Position numbers and translations under genes: made by a program
NCBI RefSeq assembly: GCF_017310015.1
Contig: NZ_CP022297.1
Span: 3,224,001 to 3,288,000, forward strand
Source: Marinobacterium iners
GTDB lineage: Bacteria; Pseudomonadota; Gammaproteobacteria; Pseudomonadales; Balneatricaceae
DNA: 64,000 nt
Reading direction: 5' to 3'
Shown: positions 10,135 to 18,641 of the stretch, piece by piece
Layout of the letters: every line of letters starts with the position of its first letter
Position numbering within the stretch: the first letter of the stretch is position 1
The notes under the pieces: generated by a model
The model's database searches: none
Seen by the model: the letters and a program-made list of their open reading frames with translations, nothing else
Told to the model about the DNA's origin: nothing

Positions 10135-10209
10135 AGGGGTATCGCCAAGCGGTAAGGCACTGGATTCTGATTCCAGCATGCGGAGGTTCGAATCCTCCTA
10201 CCCCTGCCA
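10135..10209 (+). tRNA. tRNA-Gln (anticodon CUG), second copy
   Basis: 75 nt, identical to the tRNA at 6292-6366. The Met-Gln block appears twice here in the order Met, Gln(UUG), Met, Gln(CUG), which suggests duplication of a two-gene unit. Confidence 0.95.
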
Positions 10210-10315
10210 TCCTGCTAAATGTTTCCACTTTCCTGAGTTTTCGCATACCTGACACGGCATTTATTTGTCGTTAATATGGGACACTAAAGATCCCCCGTTT
10301 CCTCAGGTACACAAT

Positions 10316-12436
10316 ATGAGTGGTTCCACGGACGAGCTATTACATGCACTGGCCAGTCAGGCTCAACACGATGCTCGCAACATAAACCTGCTGTTTGCCG
10401 CCTGTGATGGCATCCAGATGGACCAGCTGCTGACCACCCTCAGAACAGCTCATTTTTCGCCTCGCGGCCAATCTGTACAAGGCTCTGACGAGCTGCTGAA
10501 TGTACTCAGTCAGCGCTCTTGGGACTTGCTGATCTTTGCCAGCAAGGATCACTACAGCACAGAACTGACCCCCGCCAAGGCCTTGGATCTGTTGAATCGT
10601 CTTAACCGTGACATACCGGTGATACTGCTGTCGCCAGGTCATGAATACCATGACCCAACCCACTGGCTTGGCATCGGTGTACAAGCGATGCTTCCCGAAC
10701 GTAACCACGAATTACTGCTGCTCGAGCTGAACCGGGTGTACGCCCAGCTGCAAACACGTCGTGAACTGCGTAACACACAGAACCGACTGGCACAGCTGCA
10801 GCAACGCAATCAGACACTGGTAGAAAGTTCACCCTTGGCAATATGCATGCTGCATAACGGCCTGATCCTGCATGCCAACAAAAGTTTTGCCCACCTGTTC
10901 GGTTATGATGATGCAGAGCACCTGCTCGAACACTCACTGCGTCAGCTGCTTGAAGAGCGCTTCAGGGATGATCTGGACCAGATACTGCGAGAGTGCGATC
11001 ACAGCAGCTCTGCATTGCAGCGCAACCTCACCGCCCAGAGACCAGACGATACCCGCTTCGAGGCCCGTTTCAGCTTCGCTCCATCCGAATACGATGGACG
11101 TCCCTGCCTTGAGGTCGAGATCATCACCGATTTCGACGCATCGGAAGAAATTTTCCGCGACATAAATCCGATCAGCGGCCTGAACAACCATCAGGCATTC
11201 ATGCGTGCACTGGAAGTTGCCTGCAATAACGCCCGCCGCGGAGGGCAGGACCGCAACCTGATGCTGCTGACACTGGATCATCTGGAGGTGATTCGAACCG
11301 AAGTTGGCATTGACGGGGTTGATCTCATTTTGCGTGATATCGCCAGCATTTTGAAACAGAAAGTGAGCCGTGCCCACCTGCTGTCCCATTTGGATGACAA
11401 CAGCTTTGCCATCATTCTGCACACCGCCGACCCCAACAAGGCTGTCGACATTGGAGAGCAGCTTTGCCACGCCGTCAGCAGCCATATCTGCCAAGTACAG
11501 AACACGGCCATCCACACCACCTTGTCAGTAGGCATAGTCGTCATCAACGACAGCGCTCCGACGCCAGTAAAGCTGGTTTCCCGCGCTCGCATGATGGCCG
11601 AGAGTCTGCATCACGGCAACCGGCCCGGCAATGGTGTCAGTCTGTATCAGGAAGAGAAGACGCTGCTCTCCAGCAGCGATGCCAAAATGAGCAAACGCCT
11701 GCTCAACGCGCTCAAAATGGACCGATTCCGACTTCTGTACCAGCCGGTCGTACCGCTGCGATTGGAAACGCCGACCCAGTATTACGAGGTACTGCTGCGC
11801 TTGATGAGTGACAGTGACAAGGAAATCTCTCCCAATGCCTTCATCGCCCAGGCGATAGAGCCTGAGGTACTGGTTGAGCTGGACCGCTGGGTCATCAAGC
11901 GGGCACTGTCGGAGCTGAGCAGCAAGCAAAACATTGAGAAGCGCACACACCTGCTGATCAACCTATCCGGTCCCTCGCTGCGTAGCGCAGAGCTGGTGCA
12001 GTGGCTGGGAGAAGAGCTGCGCAGAAGCCACGTACCCGCCGAATACCTGGTATTCGAAATCAGCGAAAGTGATGCTGCGGTTGATTTGATTGCGGCACGA
12101 CATTTTGCCCGTGCCATTCAGCAACTGCACTGCCAGGTATGCCTGAAACATTTCGGCAGCTCACCCAACTCGGAACATGTACGCAAGGAGCTGGATTCTG
12201 AGTTTATCAAGCTGGATGGTTCCTACATTCAGGACCTGCAGAATCGCAACCTGACCATGGAATCACTGGAGGAAATGCTGGCCCCACTGAAACAGCAGAA
12301 CAAGCTGATCATCGCCCCTTTGGTTGAAGAAACCCGTGTAATCAGCGACCTGTTCAGCGCCGGTGTTCATCTGGTTCAGGGGCACTATCTGCAACCCCCG
12401 CGGGAGCAGATGGATTACGATTTCTTTGAGGGATAG
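10316..12436 (+). CDS. fimX: FimX-like c-di-GMP receptor: REC-like, PAS, degenerate GGDEF, degenerate EAL
   Basis: Start at ATG 10316 with AGGT 8 bases upstream gives 706 aa. Order: receiver-like domain (about 5-125), short coiled coil, PAS (about 165-275), GGDEF-like domain whose signature is DDNSF (360-364), and an EAL-like domain in which EVLLRL (491-496) replaces EAL. P. aeruginosa FimX (691 aa) has the same order with GDSIF and EVL and is a catalytically dead c-di-GMP sensor needed for type IV pilus extension and twitching. Known family facts support an effector rather than an enzyme. The tail shared with the binding pocket (LLYQPVV, about 474-480) is kept. No pilus genes are nearby, and the orthology is inferred. 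Confidence 0.8.
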   Translation: MSGSTDELLHALASQAQHDARNINLLFAACDGIQMDQLLTTLRTAHFSPRGQSVQGSDELLNVLSQRSWDLLIFASKDHYSTELTPAKALDLLNRLNRDIPVILLSPGHEYHDPTHWLGIGVQAMLPERNHELLLLELNRVYAQLQTRRELRNTQNRLAQLQQRNQTLVESSPLAICMLHNGLILHANKSFAHLFGYDDAEHLLEHSLRQLLEERFRDDLDQILRECDHSSSALQRNLTAQRPDDTRFEARFSFAPSEYDGRPCLEVEIITDFDASEEIFRDINPISGLNNHQAFMRALEVACNNARRGGQDRNLMLLTLDHLEVIRTEVGIDGVDLILRDIASILKQKVSRAHLLSHLDDNSFAIILHTADPNKAVDIGEQLCHAVSSHICQVQNTAIHTTLSVGIVVINDSAPTPVKLVSRARMMAESLHHGNRPGNGVSLYQEEKTLLSSSDAKMSKRLLNALKMDRFRLLYQPVVPLRLETPTQYYEVLLRLMSDSDKEISPNAFIAQAIEPEVLVELDRWVIKRALSELSSKQNIEKRTHLLINLSGPSLRSAELVQWLGEELRRSHVPAEYLVFEISESDAAVDLIAARHFARAIQQLHCQVCLKHFGSSPNSEHVRKELDSEFIKLDGSYIQDLQNRNLTMESLEEMLAPLKQQNKLIIAPLVEETRVISDLFSAGVHLVQGHYLQPPREQMDYDFFEG

Positions 12437-12445
12437 GAGCGTCAA

Positions 12446-12472
12446 CGACAGCCTGCTCAGAGCAGGCTGTCG
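12446..12472. terminator. Hairpin between convergent fimX-like gene and serB
   Basis: 12-bp perfect stem CGACAGCCTGCT/AGCAGGCTGTCG with loop CAG. The serB stop codon lies within it. Without clear T-tracts it may act as a two-way terminator or a 3' end protector. Confidence 0.5.
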
Positions 12473-13674
12473 CGGTCCCGAAAACCGATCAGGTACAGAA
12501 TGCCGTCCAGCCCAAGTGTCGATATTGCCTGCTTGGCACTCTGACGCACCAGCGGTTTGGCCCTGAAGGCGATCCCCAAACCGGCGATGGACAGCATCGG
12601 CAAGTCATTGGCACCATCCCCTACGGCGATGGTCTGTTCCAGTCGCACACCTTCCTTTTCGGCAATTTCACGCAACAGCTGAGCCTTGCGCTCGCCGTTG
12701 ACGATGGTACCGACCACCTCACCGGTTACCTTGCCATCGCGAATATCCAGCTCGTTGGCATACACATAGTCAAAACCGAGCTTCTGCTGCAGGAAGTGAC
12801 CAAAATAGGTAAACCCACCTGACAGGATGGCGGTCTTGAAGCCCAACGCCTTCAAATGCCCCACCAGCTCAGTTGCGCCTTCAGTCAAAGGCAGGCGCTC
12901 GGCAATGCGTTCAAGAACCGAGGCATCCAGCCCTTTGAGCAGCGCCACGCGGCGGCGGAAGCTCTCGTTGAAGTCGATTTCACCCCGCATGGCGGCTTCG
13001 GTAATCTCAATCACCTGCTCACCGACACCTGCCTCTTTCGCCAGCTCATCGATTACCTCGGCCTCGATCAGAGTCGAATCCATGTCGAACACCACCAGAC
13101 GCCGGTTACGACGGAAAATATCATCCTTCTGAAAGGCGATATCCACATCCATATCGCTGGCCGTCTTGAGGAACTCTTCACGCAGCGCAGCGGCATCAGC
13201 CGGTAGCCCACGCACTGAGAACTCGACACAGGCGCGAGTCTGACGCGCACCGTCATCCTGCAGTGAGATACGCCCGGACAAACGGCTGATATTATCGATA
13301 TTCAGGCCATGGTCGGCGGCAATGGCGGTCACACGTGCAATGTGCTCGGCACTGATGCGTCGTGCCAACAGAGTGATGATATGGCGCGACTTGCCCTGAC
13401 CTTCGACCCAGTGTTCATAGGCCGCGTCATCCACTGGCTCAAAACGCACCAGCATGTTCATCTCATGTGCCTTGAACAGAACATCCCGCAATAGAGGAGA
13501 CGACTCGGACTCTTTCGGCACCTGAATCAGGATACCCAGCGAGAGCGTGTTGTGAATGACCGCCTGGCCGATATCAAGGATATTGATATGATAGCGGGCG
13601 AGGATCCCGGTGATAGCCGAGGTCACGCCCGGACGGTCGTCACCGGAAATTGTCAGCAGGATGATTTCGTTCAT
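12457..13674 (-). CDS. serB: Phosphoserine phosphatase with N-terminal ACT domains
   Basis: Last step of serine synthesis: hydrolysis of O-phospho-L-serine. 405 aa. The N-terminal half holds two ACT-like ligand-binding domains (about 1-90 and 95-180), the long form known from pseudomonads and mycobacteria. The HAD phosphatase domain carries VFDMDSTLI with nucleophile Asp197 and acid Asp199, then SGGFTYF and GDGANDLPM. Converges on the fimX-like gene. Confidence 0.96.
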   Translation of the reverse strand: MNEIILLTISGDDRPGVTSAITGILARYHINILDIGQAVIHNTLSLGILIQVPKESESSPLLRDVLFKAHEMNMLVRFEPVDDAAYEHWVEGQGKSRHIITLLARRISAEHIARVTAIAADHGLNIDNISRLSGRISLQDDGARQTRACVEFSVRGLPADAAALREEFLKTASDMDVDIAFQKDDIFRRNRRLVVFDMDSTLIEAEVIDELAKEAGVGEQVIEITEAAMRGEIDFNESFRRRVALLKGLDASVLERIAERLPLTEGATELVGHLKALGFKTAILSGGFTYFGHFLQQKLGFDYVYANELDIRDGKVTGEVVGTIVNGERKAQLLREIAEKEGVRLEQTIAVGDGANDLPMLSIAGLGIAFRAKPLVRQSAKQAISTLGLDGILYLIGFRDRDSLL

Positions 13675-13789
13675 CGCACCCTTCCGTTAAGTGAGGCATT
13701 GCTGGTATCACCAGCATCTGGCTGCGATTATATCAGAGCGACCGCACTCGACGCAGTGCTGTCCTGTCCTTTTAGCACGAGGAGTCATT

Positions 13790-15130
13790 TTGCTTGAGTC
13801 ACTGCTACAGGCATTACCACTGACACCGACAAGCATTGTGGTGCTGATTGCCCTGATTGCGATGCTGGAATCTCTGGCGTTTGTCGGCCTGCTGCTGCCC
13901 GGTGTTGCCCTGCTGTTTGCATTGGCTGTCATGGCCGGCTCAGCAGCAGTGTCACCGTGGGTCTGTCTTCTGGCAGCGTTCACGGGCGCGGTGTGTGGTG
14001 ATGGAATAAGCTTTCTACTGGGGCGCCATTCCGCCACACCCATCCGCCGCCTTGACTGGCTGCAAAGACACCCCGAATGGCTGCAACGGGGCGAAGCATT
14101 TTTCCGGCGCTGGGGCGGGCTCAGTATCGTCACCGGTCGGTTTGTTGGTCCGATTCGTCCTGTCATTCCGTTTGTGGCCGGCAGCTGCGGCATGCCTGGC
14201 CTGGCTTTCACCTTCTTCAACCTGATCTCGGCTTTGGGTTGGGCGCCATTGTATCTGCTGCCCGGATACTTCACCGGCCGAGGACTCACCACCGCCTCAC
14301 CTCAACTGGCCCCGATATTTTGGTCAGTGGCTGTACTGCTGTTTACCCTGCTGCTGTTTCAACAGTTTCATCACCGACTGAAACCACATGGCAAGCTTCA
14401 CACTTACTGGAGCCGCGTACTCCCCGCCCCCTGGCCGCCCGGACCAACACTACTGCTGCTGTGTGCGTTGACCGCTCTTATCGGCATCACCCTTATTAAC
14501 CTTGACTCTGCAGGCGACCAGATCAATTCGGCTTTGCTCATACCCCTTCGCTCAATAGGAGATACCTTGCCACAAACGGCACTGGTGATGACGTTGATCG
14601 GTGATATTCCACTTGTTGCCGGGCTTTCACTACTGTGTGCGCTGTTTGGGCTGATGCGTGGGGATGGCTGGCGCGGCTGTGGAGTATTTGCGGGGGTTAT
14701 CGGCGTCATTCTGCTTAACCATGTACTGAAGCAACTCTTTGGCCTGCCGAGACCTGAAGGAAGCAGTCTTGCCAATTTCAGCTACCCAAGCGGGCATGCC
14801 TCAGCTGCCGCCGCGTTCTTTACTCTGACGGCCGTATGGCTGCTGCATAACAGGGATCACCAGACTCGCCATTTGGGTTATCTCTGCACCATACCCTTGA
14901 TTCTGGCGGTTGCGCTGTCCCGTCCAATGCTGGGAGTGCACTGGCCCATGGACGTGATAGCGGGAGTGGCCGAAGCATTGGTGATCACAGCCATGTATCG
15001 GATATGGCTATATCACTGGCCAGCGCCAGTCAGAATACCACTGAGCTGGGCGGGGATACTGTGTGTCATCACAGGACTTTATGTGGTGCTGACATTCGAC
15101 CTGGCTGCCGGGCGTTACCCCGGCAGCTGA
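13790..15130 (+). CDS. Fusion of DedA-family membrane protein and PAP2 phosphatase
   Basis: I choose TTG 13790 (GAGGAG just upstream), giving 446 aa. Residues about 1-190 are a DedA/SNARE-associated domain with the GRFVGPIRP motif (116-124), family transporters/scramblases linked to undecaprenyl-phosphate or phospholipid flipping. Residues about 215-446 are a PAP2 phosphatase: K-x6-RP (314-322), PSGHAS (333-338) and SR-x5-H-x3-D (377-388). All PAP2 catalytic motifs are intact. The fusion suggests dephosphorylation of a lipid pyrophosphate coupled to its movement across the inner membrane; the substrate (undecaprenyl pyrophosphate or phosphatidic acid) is not determined. Confidence 0.85.
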   Translation: MLESLLQALPLTPTSIVVLIALIAMLESLAFVGLLLPGVALLFALAVMAGSAAVSPWVCLLAAFTGAVCGDGISFLLGRHSATPIRRLDWLQRHPEWLQRGEAFFRRWGGLSIVTGRFVGPIRPVIPFVAGSCGMPGLAFTFFNLISALGWAPLYLLPGYFTGRGLTTASPQLAPIFWSVAVLLFTLLLFQQFHHRLKPHGKLHTYWSRVLPAPWPPGPTLLLLCALTALIGITLINLDSAGDQINSALLIPLRSIGDTLPQTALVMTLIGDIPLVAGLSLLCALFGLMRGDGWRGCGVFAGVIGVILLNHVLKQLFGLPRPEGSSLANFSYPSGHASAAAAFFTLTAVWLLHNRDHQTRHLGYLCTIPLILAVALSRPMLGVHWPMDVIAGVAEALVITAMYRIWLYHWPAPVRIPLSWAGILCVITGLYVVLTFDLAAGRYPGS

Positions 15131-15138
15131 ATCAAGCA

Positions 15139-17595
15139 TCAACCCTTGCGCTTTTGCCGCGCCTTGGGAGGGTGCTTGCGCTTCTGAGCGGCCTTGCGCT
15201 TGGTGGCAGCACCGGCGGGCTTATCTCCGCCAGTACGGCCTTCAGGCTTTTTTGAGCGACGACGCCCCTTGCTATGATCCGGCTTGCCGCGACCATCCGC
15301 GATCTGACCCTTGGCCAGCTTTTCACGCTGACTGGTTCGCTTGGGTTGTGCAGCGGCAGGATCTGCTGCCAGCTCAAAGTCGATCTTGCGTTCATCCAGA
15401 TCCACACGCACAACTTTGACCTCAAGCTCGTCACCCAGCTTGAAGACGCGACGGGTACGATCCCCGACCAAGCGCTGCTTCGCTACTTCAAAGTGGTAGT
15501 AGTCACTGGGCAGTGAGGTAATGTGGATAAGTCCCTCGATATACAGGTCTTCCAGCTCTACAAACACACCAAAGCCGGTGACAGCTGCCACCACACCGGT
15601 AAACACTTCTCCAATCTGGCTTTGCATGTATTCACACTTGAGCCAAGCCACCACATCACGGGTGGCCTCATCAGCACGCCGTTCGGTCATGGAGCAGTGC
15701 TCACCCAGCGCCAGCATCTGCTCAAGCGAATACGGATAGCCAAAGGCGGCATTGGCCGTAAACTTCTTCGGCCGCTCGACCGCCTTCGCTTTCCCATCAC
15801 CATGAATCGCACTGCGAATGGCGCGGTGAACCAACAGATCAGGGTAGCGCCGTATGGGCGATGTGAAGTGCGCATAGGTCGGATAGGCCAGGCCAAAGTG
15901 GCCCAGATTTTCAGGGCTATATACAGCCTGCTGCATCGACCTGAGCATCATGGTCTGGATAATGTGACGATCCGGCCGCCCCTTGATTGACTCGGCCAGC
16001 TTCAGGTAATCCTTTGGCTCGGGGCTGTCACCACCAGGGAGGTTAAGCCCCAGCTCACCCAGGAAGGCTCGCAGATTCTGCAGCTTCTGTGCCTTGGGCC
16101 CTTCATGGATTCGGTACAGAGCCGGCTTGCCGTACTTACCCAGAAAACGTGCGGTTGCCACGTTAGCGACCAGCATGCACTCTTCGATGATCTTGTGCGC
16201 ATCGTTACGCACCACGGGAATAATCTCATCGATTTTGCGTACCTGATCAAATACGATACGCGTTTCAACGGTGTCAAAATCAATGGCTCCGCGGTCATCC
16301 CGCGCCTTGCGCAACGCCTTGTAAAGCTGATGCAGCTGCTCTACATCAGTCACTACGGCGCTGTACTGCTTGCGCAGGTTCGCACTGTCTTCATGCTCGG
16401 CATCCAACATTGCCCCTACCTTGGTGTAGGTCAGGCGCGCCTTGGAGTTGATCACCGCTTCGTAGAACTTATAACCCGACAGTTTACCGGCCCGGCTGAT
16501 GGTCATCTCGCACACCATGGCCAGACGATCCACATTGGGGTTCAGCGAGCAGAGCCCGTTAGAAAGCAGTTCCGGCAGCATCGGAACCACAAACTCGGGG
16601 AAGTAGACCGAGTTGCCACGCTTGACCGCTTCACGGTCCAGCGCCGAGTCAGGGCGTACGTAGTAGGACACATCCGCAATCGCCACCCAAAGACGCCAGC
16701 CACCAAAGGTTTTTTTCTCACAGTAGACGGCATCGTCAAAGTCTTTGGCGTCTTCACCGTCAATGGTGACAAAAGGCAACTCGCGCAGATCGATGCGGTT
16801 CTGTTTGTCCTCTTCGCGCACTTCCGGTGTCAGCTCACCGATCTGCTGGTGCACATCCGCTGGAAACTCATCCGGGATTTCATGGTTGTGAATGGCAACC
16901 TGAATCTCCATTCCCGGCGCCATGCGATCACCCAACACTTCCACAACACGAGCGCGTGCAGGCTGCTTCCGGTTGGGATACTGGATGATCTCGGCCACTA
17001 CCAGCTGACCGTCTTCATACTCCAGACCGGTAGTCGGGTCAGGGATAATCATCACCTGATTGGTGATGCGTTGATTTTCGGGGATCAGCGATCCAAAGCC
17101 ACTGTGGCCATCAAACTTGCCCACCACCTTGGTAGTGCCACGCTCCAGCACTTCGACAATCTTGCCTTCGCGTCGGCCCTTGTGATCCACTCCGATGGAC
17201 TGGACCAGTGCCCGGTCACCATCAAACACTTCACGCATATTGCGCGGGCTGAGGAACAGGTCATCGCCACCGGCGTCCGGCTTCAGGAAGCCAAATCCAT
17301 CACGATGCCCTATCACGCGGCCGGGAATCAGATCCATCTTCTGAATCAACCCGTACTCGCCCTTGCGGTTGGAGATCAGTTGACCATCTCGACACATGGC
17401 GATCAGGCGCCGGCGAACACCTTCAACACTGTCTTCATCATCAATACCCAGCTCCCGACACAGCACGGGATGACTGATCGGGGCGCCCCACTTCTCGAGG
17501 AATTCAAGCATGAAGTCACGGCTCGGTACCGGCTGTTCATACTTTTCAGCTTCCAGCTGAAGGTTGGGGTCTTTGTCTTTCCAATTCTTGCTCAT
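15139..17595 (-). CDS. rnr: Ribonuclease R
   Basis: 3'-5' processive exoribonuclease that degrades structured RNA. 818 aa: winged-helix region (about 20-90), cold-shock-like RNA-binding domains, RNB catalytic domain (about 260-590; DAKDFDDAVYCE holds metal-binding aspartates), S1 domain (about 645-730), and a very basic Lys/Arg-rich tail (about 740-818) typical of RNase R rather than RNase II. No rlmB follows. Its 3' end converges on the DedA-PAP2 gene with 8 bases between. Confidence 0.96.
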   Translation of the reverse strand: MSKNWKDKDPNLQLEAEKYEQPVPSRDFMLEFLEKWGAPISHPVLCRELGIDDEDSVEGVRRRLIAMCRDGQLISNRKGEYGLIQKMDLIPGRVIGHRDGFGFLKPDAGGDDLFLSPRNMREVFDGDRALVQSIGVDHKGRREGKIVEVLERGTTKVVGKFDGHSGFGSLIPENQRITNQVMIIPDPTTGLEYEDGQLVVAEIIQYPNRKQPARARVVEVLGDRMAPGMEIQVAIHNHEIPDEFPADVHQQIGELTPEVREEDKQNRIDLRELPFVTIDGEDAKDFDDAVYCEKKTFGGWRLWVAIADVSYYVRPDSALDREAVKRGNSVYFPEFVVPMLPELLSNGLCSLNPNVDRLAMVCEMTISRAGKLSGYKFYEAVINSKARLTYTKVGAMLDAEHEDSANLRKQYSAVVTDVEQLHQLYKALRKARDDRGAIDFDTVETRIVFDQVRKIDEIIPVVRNDAHKIIEECMLVANVATARFLGKYGKPALYRIHEGPKAQKLQNLRAFLGELGLNLPGGDSPEPKDYLKLAESIKGRPDRHIIQTMMLRSMQQAVYSPENLGHFGLAYPTYAHFTSPIRRYPDLLVHRAIRSAIHGDGKAKAVERPKKFTANAAFGYPYSLEQMLALGEHCSMTERRADEATRDVVAWLKCEYMQSQIGEVFTGVVAAVTGFGVFVELEDLYIEGLIHITSLPSDYYHFEVAKQRLVGDRTRRVFKLGDELEVKVVRVDLDERKIDFELAADPAAAQPKRTSQREKLAKGQIADGRGKPDHSKGRRRSKKPEGRTGGDKPAGAATKRKAAQKRKHPPKARQKRKG

Positions 17596-17670
17596 TCAGT
17601 ATCCAGTTGTTTCTGTACGATCTTTTGACCGATACAGCGGCCTTTCCTTCAGAATAGACCGTCAATATGT

Positions 17671-17698
17671 AAAAAATAAAGCCGGCGTTGCCGGCTTT
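17671..17698 (-). terminator. Rho-independent terminator after secF
   Basis: 9-bp perfect stem AAAGCCGGC/GCCGGCTTT (17678-17686 with 17690-17698), loop GTT, followed in the minus direction by ATTTTTT. It ends the yajC-secD-secF transcript just after the secF stop. Confidence 0.9.
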
Positions 17699-17705
17699 AC
17701 AGATC

Positions 17706-18632
17706 TCAGGGAAGCTCTTCGACCTCTTCGCCCTCTTTCTTCTCGGGCGGCATCAGGTCTTCGCGACTCACCTGCATTAAAATCAGTGCATTGGCGGCCA
17801 CATAAATGGAGGAGTAAGTACCCACCAGCACACCAACCAACAAAGCCAATGCGAAACTGTGAATCATTTCGCCACCAAAATAGAACAGCGCAACCAGCAC
17901 CAACAACGTCGTCAATGAAGTCATCAAGGTACGACTGAGTGTCTGACTCAGTGAAGCATTCATGACCTCAATGTTGTCTTCCTTACGCATGATGCGGAAG
18001 TTCTCACGAATCCGGTCGTACACTACGATGGTATCGTTCAGCGAGTAACCGATCACGGCCAGCACGGCAGCCAGCACCGTCAAGTCAAACTCGATCTGCA
18101 GCAGCGAGAAAACACCCAGCACAATAACAACGTCATGCACCAGTGCCACTACTGCTCCCAGCGAAAATTTGAGCTGAAACCGAAAAGCAAGATAGACCAT
18201 GATCATGAACAGTGCCAGCAGCATGCCCAGACCACCCTGCTCACGCAGTTCTTCGCCTACCTGTGAGCCGACAAATTCATTGCGGCGCAGCTCCACTGTT
18301 TGATCGGACCCGGCACGCAGGGCTTCCAGCACCTTGTCACCGAGCTGCGGGTCGTGATCAACCTGCAGCCGGATCAGGATATCGCGCGAGGAGCCGAAAG
18401 TTTGTACAACCGCATCCGGAAAGCCTTCTGCACTCAGCTTCTGGCGCACATCTTCCAGACTGACCGCCTGCTCATAACCGACCTCAACCAGGCTGCCACC
18501 AGTAAAGTCGAGGCCAAACTTGAGGCCGTTGACCGCCAGTGATGCAATCGACACCAGCAGCAAAACTGCGGAGAACGCCAGCGCCAGCTTGCGTATCCCC
18601 ATGAAATTGTAAATCTTCTTTGCCGTCGTCAT
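17706..18632 (-). CDS. secF: Protein translocase subunit SecF
   Basis: Membrane partner of SecD in the SecDF-YajC complex, which uses proton motive force to pull proteins through SecYEG. 308 aa with one N-terminal helix, a small periplasmic domain, and five C-terminal helices. The FGLDFTGGSLVEV and VIGYSLNDTIVVYDRIREN motifs are diagnostic. Starts 9 bases after secD. Confidence 0.97.
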   Translation of the reverse strand: MTTAKKIYNFMGIRKLALAFSAVLLLVSIASLAVNGLKFGLDFTGGSLVEVGYEQAVSLEDVRQKLSAEGFPDAVVQTFGSSRDILIRLQVDHDPQLGDKVLEALRAGSDQTVELRRNEFVGSQVGEELREQGGLGMLLALFMIMVYLAFRFQLKFSLGAVVALVHDVVIVLGVFSLLQIEFDLTVLAAVLAVIGYSLNDTIVVYDRIRENFRIMRKEDNIEVMNASLSQTLSRTLMTSLTTLLVLVALFYFGGEMIHSFALALLVGVLVGTYSSIYVAANALILMQVSREDLMPPEKKEGEEVEELP

Positions 18633-18641
18633 GGGGGTTCC

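Noticed and set aside
16105..17628. 507-codon open frame opposite rnr
   Set aside because: Lies wholly antisense to RNase R; low-complexity His/Arg composition typical of complement-strand frames.
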